Shown here piece by piece: positions 46,612 to 58,706 of a stretch of DNA of 64,000 nucleotides (within the stretch, counting starts at the first letter, position 1; every line of letters begins with the position of its first letter). Made by a program: the position numbers and the translations under genes. Source of the DNA: Clavulina sp. PMI_390 (lineage: Eukaryota > Basidiomycota > Agaricomycetes > Cantharellales > Hydnaceae). The stretch is from positions 228,559 through 292,558 of the forward strand of contig WIDE01000001.1 in the NCBI GenBank assembly GCA_015039315.1, in the 5' to 3' direction. Below the pieces are notes generated by a model. That model saw only the letters and a list, made by a program, of their open reading frames with translations, did not search any database and had not been told where the DNA came from.

Positions 46612-49600
46612 ATGACCACCAATACAGATCTTTCCTATTCAATAGAGACCCCCCAGTTATCGCCATCATCCCCAGGATCTATTGGTGATGAGTCAAGTGA
46701 TGTAAAGATTCTTCGCTCGCGATGGGTTGAGAACCAACTCCACAAACGCAGCAAGAGCTTTGAGACAAAACGCCGCATAAAGTATGTCGGCGGGCATCAT
46801 CATGTTATTCGACCTAACGGCACTCCAAGAATTTATATTTCCACCTTCAATGTTCAAGGCGCTTCACCGCCCACTGATCTGAGTTCTTGGCTTGATGTTT
46901 CCTCTTCTCCTGATCTTTACGTCTTGGGGTTTCAAGAGGTAGATTCAAGCACCGAATCGTTTCTCTCTTCTTCTACCACTGCCAAGGAAGCAGCGTGGGT
47001 AGAGGTTATCACTGAGTCTCTACCTCCCACGTATACGAAAGTGAGTTTTCAAGGCCCGATACTGATCGAATACTAATGCATCTCTCATACTCCAAAATTA
47101 ATAGATTGCTTCGAAGCGACTCGTTGGGATAATGCTCATTATTTTCGGTGTAAAGTCTCTCGAGGACCAGATATCAAGTGTCACCAGCACGTCTATTGGT
47201 ACAGGAATTCTAAATACTATCGGAAACAAGGGCGGGGTTGCGATCCGCCTCGCTGTTGACGACATATGCTTCACTTTCGTGAATTGCCACTTACAGGCAT
47301 ACGAAGACATGGCTGAGAAACGCAACGCTGACTATCACGAGCTTGTGAGACGCTTGTCCTTCCCTCTGGACGACCCGGCGGTTGATTCTGGGGGGCCTTT
47401 ATCAGTCTTTGACTGCGACACTCTGTTCTGGATGGTAAATGACATGAACTGCTCGGCTCTTGGTGTCAATTGACCGTGATTCCTCTTCTTTGGCATACAG
47501 GGAGGTGATTCTTCTCGGATCTTACCATGTCAAGAGATCTCCAAGTCACACATTCGGTCATGAATAGATCTAAACTATCGAGTGGATCTACCTGATACGG
47601 ATGTTCGTAAAATGTTAGACCAGGAAGCTGTCTTAGGGCTGACAGATTTGTTTGAGCATGATGAGGTTTGTGCTGCAGGGACAAGATATCAGTCATACCA
47701 ACTAATCGACCTTTCCAGCTTGGGACCCAGATGGCGAACAAGCGGAGTTTTGTGGACTTCAATGAGCAATACATCACTTTCCTCCCGTGAGTAAGCCCGA
47801 TTATAGCGTTCACCGACTAAGATGAACGTTGGATGCTAGGACCTACAAGATCACCCAGAAAGATGATACCGCATCATACGATCCTCGTCGACGCCCCGCT
47901 TGGACAGATCGTGTCCTCGACTGGCCTGGCCGTCGGAGCAGGAGAGGGACCTCACTTGTGAAGCCTCTGTCTTACGACAGTCACCCTGGAGTAACGATCA
48001 GCGACCACTACCCAGTGTCTGCTCAATACTGGGCTGAGGTGAGTTTCAAATTTTTGGACTTGGCTTGTGCTCCCCTAAGGTGACTGCCACTATCAGACAC
48101 GGAGAGTCGATTACTCCAGGGCCCACGAGGAAATCGCTGAGCTCTTGAAGGTTATTAACGTCACGGACAATGGATCTGATGATCTTCACGTTCAAACTTC
48201 TATTGATACAAGCGAAATCACATTTGGGGAAATTCGGTAAGTCCACAGGTGCATTGTTAATACCAACTAACTTTGGCTTCTAATAGGTATTTCCATGAAA
48301 CAACATGCACAATTTGTCTCGAGAATACCGGAAGTGTAAGCTTCATATTTATGTCAGCGAATTGTTGGTGATAATACAACGGCCGGTGGTTTCTACCCCA
48401 GATTCCGGCCGCATTTTGGTTTATCCCTCCTAAGGAAGGAGAGGATCTATTATGTTCGTTCGCGCTCTCTTGTTGACCTTGGATGACCACCCATACCACC
48501 TTGCGATAGCTCCGTCTTGGATAACTCTCACTCCATCTTCCGTATGTCCTCTTCTCAGTTATTAGTCTCTATCCTACTACTCACCACCACAAGCCCTCAG
48601 GGTTTTCTCCCTGTTGGTGCCTCTGTAGAGATCAAATTCACGGCTCTTCTAACCCCCGAGAACGTCCCCCAACCGGCAACGTTTGCACCATTGGATTTAT
48701 GGCAGACACTCATTCTCCACGTCGGATATGGGAAAGACCACTTCCTTGTCGCTTCGGCACAGCTCCGTCAGCCCATTCACGCATTACTTATTGAGCCAAT
48801 CTGATCACTCGTGATTCATCCTCATAGCCAGCAGCAACATAGGGCGTTCTCTGCTCTCCCTTGCTCGTATTACCACGCCAATCGGGGAGGCAAAGGAACA
48901 GGCCTTGTTACCAGAGGATCAAGCACAGGCAGCCCCGCGAAGTTTTCTCCAGCTGATCGACTGGCTGATGGGCCATGCAGTCGGAGTGGTATGCGCTGAT
49001 CTTGATCACTAGTTTGGAATACTCAAAGTTTACCCATGGCATAGGAGGATCTTTTCGCCTACCCAGAACCTGATTTGAGTGAGCGGTGTCTAGACATTAT
49101 GAAGGTTTGTGCAGATTAATCTATCATCCTAAACGGGATTATTGAGCTTTCCTGTTTGGCCTACAGATTGTCGATACTGGTGGGAAACTACCCACCCCTA
49201 CTGCTGCCACCCTGGATAAGGACGCAATGGCTGTAGCCTCAGCCCTCTCAACCTTCATTAAGAACCTTCTTGAAGCTCCAATTCCAGTCTCGTTGTATTC
49301 AGCATGCGCCCTCATCCAGTCTCAGGATGAAGCCTTCGAGGTACATAAGAAGCGATTTGAAGATCTCTCAGAGCACCTAACCAGACTCGTTGCACCACCA
49401 CAGCTCGTCTCCCAGTTCCCATCACCAACGGCAAACCTCATCATATCGTTGACGGCGTTTGCTCACATGTATCTGGCCCATAGTGCGAAGCGATCACCCC
49501 TCGTGATTGGTGAGTCTCCTTCAATCTCGCTCTGGTTCCGCCAAGTCTCAACACCGGAAAATTTTAGCGTCAAGCCTTGGACAAACCTTCTTCCATGCCA

Positions 49601-49674
49601 GGCCCGGCGATGAAGCATCTAGGCTGACCCCTTTGCAAAGACAAAACCTCTTCATGCGGCTCCTAGCACAATAA
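46612..49674 (+). CDS. Type II inositol polyphosphate 5-phosphatase, OCRL/INPP5B-like
   Basis: Removes the 5-phosphate from PI(4,5)P2 and related lipids on Golgi and endosome membranes. Domain order: N-terminal region, catalytic domain (ISTFNVQG, LGFQEVD, GNKGGVAIR, WMGDLNYR, PAWTDRVL, ISDHYPVSAQ), then an ASH domain (TTCTICLENTGSIPAAFWF ... GFLPVGASVEI) and a RhoGAP-like domain (FIKNLLEAPIPVSL). No arginine-finger motif is evident in the last, as in OCRL, so it is probably a binding module. Exons up to 48038 are 46612-47040, 47105-47434, 47501-47504, 47568-47665, 47719-47786 and 47840-48038; all phases fit. Exon 3 is 4 nt and supplies GGAG for the GDLNYR motif. The ending FMRLLAQ has its stop at 49674. 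Later exons (about eight) are by eye. Roughly 750 residues. Confidence 0.9.
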
Positions 49675-49929
49675 TGACTATGGAATTCTGAATGGGCGTA
49701 ATATACACATCGTTCTGCTGTACAAACGCAAGCTATTGTCTAACCTGACTGATATGTCCAAAGGCAGAAGCACAAATCCGAGTCCGAACTTCAATAAACA
49801 AGTCCTAGAAGTAGCTCGCTCCGTCAGGTTCACTGCACACCCACGCCCTGATATGACGCCAGTGAACTGGCCTCTAGTTGACTATGTTAAGGGTTAGCCA
49901 ATGAAACCTGGTCCCCATAACCTTCGCCA

Positions 49930-52129
49930 CTATGCACTTGGGGTTGGGCCTGGGGTGGCAGCCAGCGCAACCTCTCCTAGACCAGCGACTTCTATCACCC
50001 CACCTACAAGATGCAAGCTCCCAGCCACAAGAACCTGAACATTAGTGCCTTCAGATTCAATACGGCGCACTTCCCGTAAGGCATGCTCGACAGATGGGAG
50101 CACGTGAATCTTCTCCTTGGAGTAGGTGGGCACGACGGAAGACCACGCATCAGCGAGTTGATGCTGCGGCTCTAATTTGAGCCGTTCCGAGTCTGGCATC
50201 GCTACTGTGGTCAGATCTGAGAGAAATAAATGGGGGGTAAATAGTCAATAGACGCGCAGGTAGTTTGGTCTTACCTCCTTTGAACTTCCCGTCAGCATAG
50301 GTTACGTTCGTGCAGAATATAACCGTATCGAAGAAGCCAGGATGATCTGCCAAGAGAGATGTGGAGGCATGTTTCTCAAGCTGAGCAGCAATGTTCTCAA
50401 GCAGTGTGTTGATGAATGTGAGGCCCGACCGTCCGCTCGTGCAGTTGAAGATCAGCACTCGTTGAGGGGAAGACCTAAAAACAACTCAGTCAGATTTTGA
50501 TGCTGAAAATGCCAAGCATGTTAACTGACTCGGTATTGCCTTCATCGCGCAACCCAACTCCAGGTGTGGTGTACCATTCCGCACACGCCTTCAAGCTCTC
50601 CACAGTATGAGCCCCGTCAAGATACCAAGTCGTGTTTGGCTTTCCCTCACTGCCACTGCGAGAAGGGTCGATGACCGTTTGACATCTACCGGGCCACCTC
50701 GCATTTTCAAGCCCAGCGATGAAAGGTGCGGACAGTGGTGTAGGAGAAGAGAACATCCCGGACGTCGGTTCAAGGAGTCGAGCCATCAAAAATTGATGAG
50801 ATAGATGGACAGCAAGCGTTGCATTGTGAACTTGGTGTTGTCCTTGGAGTCCTGTGGAAGAAAATGAGCGATGGGTTGACGCACGGTGTTCATAGACTTG
50901 CCAAGTTTGTACATCGAAAGTTCAGGAATAGGGGGTAACACAGTGAATGAAGATGCCTATTGGGATCATTTAGACGTGTTATAACCGTGAATATTCTGCA
51001 ACTCACTTTCAAGTCCTTTGCCTGCTGTTCCAAGGCTGCGAGCCCTTCTGGCGGCTGCTCAACAGTAAAAGCTGGAACACCCGGCTACAGTTTCCGAATA
51101 AGTAGGGGATCAACCTATAGCATCAGTCAGACTTTACCTTGTAAATTCCCCCCTTTTGCCAGCCAATTTCACCCAGAGTCTTGCCGAGAACGTTCGTATG
51201 GTCAAGGCCTAGTGCTGCCACACCAGTAACCACTGGGATAGGGACAATGTTGGTACTGTCATACTTTCCTCCTAATCCTACTTCGAGAACCGTGGCGTCG
51301 ACCTAGTGAACGAATGATATCAACTGACCGATGACTCGATTGGGATGAGATGCCTCACTTTTTCCTCTAAAAACGTGTGGAAAGCCACCAGCGTCACGAA
51401 TTTGAAGTACATAGGTTTTGTTCCTGGGGGAATGATGTTGCTCTGCAAGACAAGATCAAGAGACCAGTGATTGATGACAATAGAGACTAAGACGCACGGA
51501 TGTACTCTGCTCTAGTTTGTCCCAGACGTAGAAGAAGTATTTGGCGAATTTCTCCTCGGAAATGGGCTTTCCGTTGATACGTATTCGCTCGCATGCAGAG
51601 ACGAGGTGGGGAGATGTATATAGACCTGACAGGTGAGCATATTCATTTCAAGCTATATGCGTACAAACTGTGAATGAACGCACCGACTTTCCACGAAGGG
51701 ACGGCATGACGAAGAAGAGAGTCAGTAAATGCGCATGTAGATCCTTTCCCTTTGGTCCCAGTGACGTGAAGAACATTTAGGCGGTTCAGGTCTTCAGGCT
51801 AGATAAGACATGGGCTCATTAGATATCCAGGCATCGAGGAGAGATCAGGGTAGACACACGGCGTATCCAATCCTTGATAGATACTCATTCATTTCAGCAA
51901 TCGCCAACTCGGCCTTGGGAGGTGCCCCAGACTTGCGCATGGCCTCAAGCGTCGCGGCATTGGATTGGAGTGTATTGAGTTTTGCGATAGCGTCCTGAGA
52001 AGATGTACGAGATGAGAAGCGCGAGCGACCGATTGGCCATTTGATGCGCTGTACCGTGTACGTTCTATTTGCCATGGCTGGTGGGGCAACTCTCGATGAG
52101 GACGAAAAGCGTTTGAAGAACCCTTTCAT
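49930..52129 (-). CDS. MET7: Folylpolyglutamate synthase, with possible dual targeting
   Basis: Adds glutamate chains to folates, which retains them in the cell and suits one-carbon enzymes. Motifs: NTLQSNAATLEAMRKSG, the P-loop VTGTKGKGST, the ligase segment EVGLGGKYDSTN, LGLDHTNVLG and WYLDGAHTVES. The first exon, 52129-52055, reads MKGFFKRFSSSSRV and then a second Met at 52075. A 60-nt intron (52054-51995) keeps the frame open, so it is easily missed; removing it joins RTYT to DAIAKLN, the conserved family start. Met1 would give a mitochondrial presequence and the second Met a cytosolic form. About ten exons, roughly 520 residues. It is convergent with the 5-phosphatase and divergent from SPT5. 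The symbol follows yeast usage. Confidence 0.9.
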
Positions 52130-52337
52130 CTATCCGTATATCTCCACTGGGAAGGATCGGCGCGAGGGCAAAAGCTACAAATGAGAGAGGTATTGGAGTT
52201 TTTGGTGGGGACAATCGATCACAGAATGATGGTGGACCGCTGATTTCGTCAAAGCTGCTGGGCTGGAGCAGCTCAAATTCCAGAATGACCAAACAAGCAA
52301 CAACGAAGCGTGCGAAACAAGCCTCGTCTGCAGTCCA
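52130..52337. promoter_or_regulatory. Shared divergent promoter, folylpolyglutamate synthase / SPT5
   Basis: The start codons are 208 bp apart and face away from each other. No clear TATA box is seen. Confidence 0.45.
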
Positions 52338-55300
52338 CTATGTCCTCCGACGATTTCCCCAACGACTTTACATCTGCCCAAGCCTCGACAAGCTTTGGAG
52401 GTCACCACGACCTGTCTAAGAATGCATGTGCTGCTGCCTCTGCTACTATTCTGGATCCTGTGACTCACATGGGCCTGCACACCCTTCTAGGCTTCAACCA
52501 ACCGCGGACTCAACGTAAATGATGAAGAGGACGAGGGACAGGATCTCCAAGATGAGGATGACGAAGACGACGACGACGAAGACGATGAGGAAGATGATGA
52601 AGACGAAGAAGATGGGAGACAGCCTGGTGGCCGTCCTCGCAAGCGACAGAAGGTATAGTCAACTTTTTAGGGCATCGTTAAACCACTATTGACCCCACTT
52701 CTTATGATAAGCGTGATGCAGTAAATCGCTTCCTCGATGTCGAAGCTGAGGTCGACAACGATGACGATGAATACGACGAAGACGACGAAGACTTCACCGG
52801 CGCTCGAGACTTCATCGCTGACGACACTGTCGACACTGATGACACTCGCAAGAATATAATGACCGGGCACCTGGAACTTGACCGTCGCCATGAGGCCATT
52901 ATGAATGAAGACGCCGAGCAAGTCGCTCGTTCCTACCGAGAAAAGGCTGCTGGGTATCGCGGCCCTGCACGTTATATGGGTGATGCAGACCAGATGCCCC
53001 AACGGATGCTCATGCCCAGTGTAAAAGATCCTTTCTTATGGCAAGTTCGAGTGAAGGTGCGTGCTACACAGAACTCTTAGGAGTTTAGTCCACCAACTTT
53101 GTCCGTTTACAGACAGGTCGCGAGAAAGAAATCGTTTTCAGCATCATGCGCAAGTTCTTGGAGAACGAGTATAGTCCTAATCCTCTCAGCATCTTCTCAG
53201 CATTCTACCGCGATTCTCTCCCCGGCATCATCTACGTTGAAGCTCGTAACGAGCGTCACGTCAATCAGGCCATCAGTGGTCTCGTCGGCGTGTATCCCAG
53301 CAAAGGGTTCACACTCGTTCCTATCGAGGAAATGGCCAGCTTGCTCAAGATCAAGAAAATTGAAGTCAACATTGCTCCAGGAGCTTGGGTACGGGTCAAG
53401 CGCGGCAAGTACGCCGGTGATCTTGCTCAAGTGCTTGATGTGACGGACAACGGAGAAGAAGCCGGGGTCAAAATGATCCCTCGTATTGACCTAACACCAA
53501 AGGAAAAAGATCCTAACCTCAAGAGAAAAAAAGGCGCTACTTCAGCTACCATTGGACGCCCTCCGCAACGTCTTTTCAACCCAGACGAGGTTGTCAAGGT
53601 TTACGGGATGAACAGCATCATGCGGAAAGCTGGAGTGTACGTCTTCCAAGGCGAATCCTACCAGAACGGTTTCCTTGAGAAAGATCTCAAGATCAATGGT
53701 CTCATTCTGGAGAACGTCAACCCAACCCTCGATGAAATCACTGCTTTCCATGGTGGTGACGATACAACAGAGGGTGCCTCTGCCGTTGATCTTTCCGTCA
53801 TCGCCAATGCGGCAAAAAAAGCCGCCACCGCGGTACTTCAACCCGGCGATCACGTTGAAGTGTTTGAAGGCGAACAGACTGGCCTTGAGGGTACTGTAGA
53901 GTCGATCCACGACGATGTTGTCGTCTTGCGGCCACGTATCGCCGAACTTGAGGATTCAAAGATCGAAGTGCCTGCAGCAAGTCTTCGGAAACGCTTCAAG
54001 TCTGGTGACCACGTCAAGGTCATGGCAGGGAAGAATGCTGATGAAACGGGTTTGGTTGTTGCCGTAAACGGAGAAATTTTGACAATTTGGTCTGATGTGT
54101 CAAATCAAGAGGTAGCGCCCCTCCACTGATCAGTCTCGCTCCCTCTAAAGCTATTTCTATCCTAGGTTACCGTCTTTGCGAAGGATGTGCGAGAAGCAGC
54201 CGAGGTAGGAAGTGGCATCAACGCCGTAGGGCAGTATGAGCTCCATGATCTCGTCCAGCTTGAGTACGTTAGCCTCTTCCTCAGCATTTGGCTCCTGTAT
54301 TCATCTCCTAACATCTTCTCTCAGTCAACAGACTGTCGGTGTCATCTTCAAAACAGAACGGGTATCTCTTCGTGTCATCGATCAAAACGGCATCGTTCGG
54401 CAGGTCCAGCCTCACCAAATCACCATGCGTCGCGATTCGAGTCGAGCTGTCGCCACCGATGCGGAAGGGCAACCTATCCGAATACATGACACCTTGAAGG
54501 AGGTTGCGGGCGAGGTATGGCTTGCCTAACAATCCACTCTCTATAAATTCTAATCAAGATCTCTCATGCGCTTGCAGAGACGTCGAGGAAACGTTTTGCA
54601 TATCCACCAATCTCAAGTTGCATTTCTTCATAATCGCGAAATTAGCGAAAATAACGGCGTGTTCGTGGTGCGGTGTCGTAACCTGACTTCGCTCACCCCC
54701 AAGGGCAACAGCGCAACCCAAAAAGCGAACGCCGATCTTGCCGCTGCCGCCATTGCTGCTTTAGCCATGGGCGGTCGAGGCCCCAAGGATAAGCTCATAA
54801 ACATGCAAGTGACGATTGTAAAAGGTGATTGGAAGGGTTATATGGGAACTATCAAGGACACGAACGGAAACAATGCCCGAGTGGAGCTTGCGACCACCCG
54901 CAAGGTCATCAATATCACTAAAGATAAGCTCAGACGCAAAAAGTATGCAATCCGACCGCTGGTGCATTTTAATCCCATATGCTCACTTCTTTCCCTGTCT
55001 ATTAGTCGCGATGGAACTTTTGAAGAGATTGAAAAACAAATGGCCCAAGGAAATATGGGCCCTCCAAGCGCATTCCCGCAGAGGGTCCAAAATGGCTACA
55101 ACCCTAACGCTTCCTCTGGAGTCGCTCGCACCCCTAACCCATACCTAGCAGGTGGTGGTATGACACCTGGCGGCGCTGTCGGACGGACACCCAATCCGTA
55201 TAGTTCTGGAGCAGGCGGGAGGACACCTGGTTGGGGAGCGCAGCCTACTCCCAATCCCTATGCTAATGCCTCGCGCACGCCAGCCTGGGGTGCGCAACCT

Positions 55301-56179
55301 ACCCCAAATCCACACCAAGGAGGGAGAACACCTGGGTACGGTGGAGATTGGGGTGGTGCAACCCCAGCCCACAATACATTTGGTGGCACATCTCCCGCGT
55401 ATAACAGCGCGACCTCACCTGCTAACACTGCATGGGTGTGTGGCATTGTCTTTATTGGGCCTTTTGGTAAAAAAAACTAACTATATGTCAACTCTCTTAG
55501 GCTCAGACGCCGGGAGCTGGGGCTTACAGTGCTCCCACGCCCGGCCCTGCTCTTTCAGCGCCGACTCCTGGTGGGATGGGTCTCTCCACTGCAACACCTT
55601 TCAGCTCAGCTCCTACCCCTGGCGCCAGTGGCTGGGGCGCTACTCCCGGCGCGATATCTGCTCCTACACCAGGAGGTGTCTATTCTGCGCCAACCCCTGG
55701 TGGTGACATGTGGGGTGGTGGCGTTGACGACAGTGGTGCGTACATTTATGTCTATCTAATGCCCGCTGATACTCACACTTCTTCCTTTTAAAGGCGATTC
55801 GAATAGCCGATGGCTCGAGGAGTGCGTGGGCTTCTCCGTCCACGCCAAGTTCGAATCTAGAGGGCGTTACGAAGCTGGCAAGCTTGATGATCTGGACTGT
55901 GTGATACAAACCATCGACATCGCCACTGCAGGAGGGATGGAAAGCACTGCTACGGCGAATTTCGAGGAAGGGCAATCTGTCCGGACCACTCTGGACCGGT
56001 TCGTGCCCATCGATCCGGTAGCTGGAGACTACGCCTATGCCTTCGCTGGGCCCAGCAAGGGGAATGTGATCAAGATCGAAGGTCTCGATGGTAGATTCTA
56101 TCACGGGCGAGACGTGATGAAGTCGGACCAGCTTGCAATGGTAGCAAAGGGGGATGTGGTGAAGGTTACCTGGGGTTGA
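52338..56179 (+). CDS. SPT5: Transcription elongation factor SPT5
   Basis: A DSIF subunit that clamps RNA polymerase II during elongation. Order: a strongly acidic N-terminus (Asp/Glu runs at 52520-52620 and 52740-52800), the NGN domain (FSIMRKFLENEY ... YVEARNERHVNQAI), then several KOW motifs (PGAWVRVKRGKYAGDLAQV, PGDHVEVFEGEQTGLEG, SGDHVKVMAGKNADETG, GDWKGYMGTIKDTNG), a C-terminal repeat region rich in TPNPY and SAPTPG, and a last KOW ending VVKVTWG. About 1,050-1,100 residues. The start MSSDDFPNDF at 52338 looks right, but the first splice into the acidic exon (acceptor near 52484) has no donor of normal intron length in the matching phase, so the first ~40 residues are uncertain. The hexokinase start follows 127 bp after the stop. 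Confidence 0.92.
55100..55730 (+). repeat. SPT5 C-terminal repeat region
   Basis: It encodes repeated TPNPY, GGRTPG and APTPG units, the phosphorylation-target repeats of SPT5, interrupted by one intron around 55437-55500. The units are imperfect and may vary in number. Confidence 0.65.
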
Positions 56180-56306
56180 TTGGGGATGTAGTTTCTCGTG
56201 TGGAGCCCAACTCCACGATCTCTATTATTTGTTTTCCATTGCTTGTACCATCTCTGCGCCAGTTAGACAACCTAATAGCCAATCCACCCATTTCTTGTCG
56301 CCACCA

Positions 56307-58312
56307 ATGTCAGAAGAGCGCAAATCTTTTGCTGAAACGGCACTCCGCAGGGCTTCGGTGGCCACCGACCTGCCATCGACAACAGCGTCGCGTCGTGGGT
56401 CTGGAAATCTTACTCTAGCGAGTGGCCAGACCATCGCAGTGCACACTCGTATCCAAGGCGAGGGCGAGCTCCCCCATGCGACCAAGAAAACCATCGCGGA
56501 GCACCTTCGAAAATACGAGGCACTTTTCAACCTCACTGCACCCAGGCTCAGGATGATCGTCTCCGCGTTCGAGGACGCGTTACATCTTGGTCTCGAGAAG
56601 CCCGAGCAAGTAGTGGTGAGCGCCGATCCCCTGCATCAGCTGGAATATTCCTACGATCTCACAATCTTATCTTAACATAGCCCATGATCCCGACGTTTGT
56701 GTTCGGCTGGCCGAATGGATCGGAGCAGGGAGACTACCTCGCCCTCGATCTCGGTGGCACAAACCTCCGAGTCTGCCTTGTTACTCTTCAGGGAGGCGGC
56801 AAATTCGAGCTGACCTCTACGAAGTACCGACTAACTGAAGAGCAAAAGCAGGAAGAAGGGGAGAAGCTGATAGAATTTTGTGCTGAATGTGTGGCCAGCT
56901 TTGTGAATGCGAATGTTGGCGAAGCCGATGGCTTGCTGAAGAAGGGCCAGGAAGTCGCTCTAGGATTCACCGTGAGTTTTTACTTACTGATAACATACTT
57001 TGGGCTGCACTGACGCAACCAATCTTTAGTTCTCCTACCCCTGCACGTGAGCTCAATCAATTACCACTCCCGTCCTCTCTTCTCTGTTGACCCTCGGATT
57101 TCTTCAGCCAGGAGCGTATCGATGAAGCTACTCTTATCCGCTGGACTAAAGGCTTTGGTGCACCAAACATCGAAGGTCACGATGTGGCATCCATGCTGCG
57201 CAAGGCTCTCGCGAAACAGAACCTCCCTGTCAACCTGACGGCAGTGATCAATGACACTACTGGAACCCTGATTGCTTCCCACTACGTCAACCCCAAAACG
57301 CGCATCGGTGTCATTTTCGGGACTGGATGCAACGCTGCTTATATGGAGAAAGTCAAAAACATCCCCAAAATGAAGTCACTTGGGTTGCTAGAGGAGGACC
57401 CTGAGGCCGAGGTCGCGATCAACTGCGAGTGGGGCGCATTCGACTCTTTTGTGCACCAATACCTCCCGAGAACAAAATACGATGAGCATATCGACCTGAC
57501 CTCCAACAAGCCACACGAGCAGTCATTCGAAAAGCTCATCTCGGGACGGTATCTCGGCGAGATCATGCGCTTGGTCCTCTGCGAGCTGATTGATGAGGGT
57601 GTTCTGTTCTTGGGCCAGAACACATACAAGCTTGAAATACCCTACGCATTCGACACTGCCTTCCTATCCCTGATGGAGACGTGAGTGGTTTTGTGCCCAG
57701 TTACTTCCCCTTTTGCTCGTTGAGCTGGAGAACTGACCATCCTCCCTACCAGCGATCCCACCGACGAACTTTTGACTATCATTGGGTTATTCACCTACTT
57801 CTTTGGCGTTGAGACCACATTCGAGGAACGTCAGTTCTTCCGGTCGCTCGCCAAACTGATTAGCCGACGATCCGCGTACCTCAGCTCGTGCGGCATTGCC
57901 GCGATCGTAAACAAGATGGGTTATCTTGAGGAGGGCTGCGCGGTCGCGGCAGATGGGAGTCTTTACGGCGTACGTATCCTATCCAATGATGATGATGCCT
58001 CCTTATCCTAACCCCTGCTAATCCTAACAGAAATATCCCGGTTTCTCTAATCGTGTGCATGACGGTTTGACCGAGATTTTCGGAAAGAAGGGCCAGTGAG
58101 TTCTAACCTCCGTCTTCTTGTCGACTCCAAAGCTCATGTAACACTGCCTTAGGAATATTGTGACCCATCTCGCCGAAGATGGAAGTGGAGTGGGAAGCGC
58201 AATCATCGCAGGTACGAATCATTGTCTCTATTCTATTGCAACGAGTGCTCATTCACTATATACAGCCATGACTGAACAACGCCGCAAGGCCGGCAAGTTC
58301 AACAAGGTTTAG
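56307..58312 (+). CDS. Hexokinase
   Basis: Phosphorylates glucose and related hexoses in the cytosol. Eight exons: 56307-56615, 56681-56971, 57030-57046, 57108-57680, 57753-57969, 58031-58095, 58153-58211 and 58266-58312, all in phase, 525 residues. Motifs: LALDLGGTNLRV (phosphate 1), LGFTFSYPC and RWTKGF (sugar binding), INDTTGTL (with the catalytic Asp), IFGTGCNAAY and GSGVGSAI (adenosine). The N-terminus has a longer Ser/Thr/Arg-rich extension than yeast hexokinase (residues 1-45, RRASVATDLPSTTASRRGSG), which holds RRAS and RRGS kinase-type sites. Exon 3 is only 17 nt and encodes FSYPC. The start is the first ATG after SPT5; no catalytic residue is missing. Confidence 0.94.
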
Positions 58313-58706
58313 ACAGAATCACCCCTTCCTGCTATAATGCCATATGAGATACGAAAGAATGGACTGGCGGTGGTAGAACTGCATTCACTGGTTGGAAGAC
58401 CGATTATACCTGTTGTACAACATACAAAGAAAATGACAAATATGTGACATGGTCCGACCAATCGACATGGTGCAAGGTGTGAGCTTGCTCTCAAATTTCT
58501 AGTAATTACTAATAACCAAAGCGAGTCATCTGAAGCTGGAACTGTGGGGAGTGTGCTGTAATCGAAATTATAGGGTAGGTGAGAATTATGGAAATGATAT
58601 TGGTGATATCTGTAATAAACCCGTTATACGGGAGGTATCCATAGAGCGAACTCATTTCAGGAATAAAAAGGAATAAAGGATGTGAGTAAGTCGATGGCAA
58701 TAGTGT
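58313..58706. other. Intergenic between convergent hexokinase and membrane protein genes
   Basis: About 390 bp, A/T-rich, without a supported ORF; 3' UTRs of both genes. Confidence 0.5.

Noticed and set aside
55931..55985. GTTCGAATC-like words as tRNA T-arm candidates (here and elsewhere)
   Set aside because: Each lies in coding sequence or lacks a matching acceptor stem and anticodon arm nearby; no tRNA gene could be supported.
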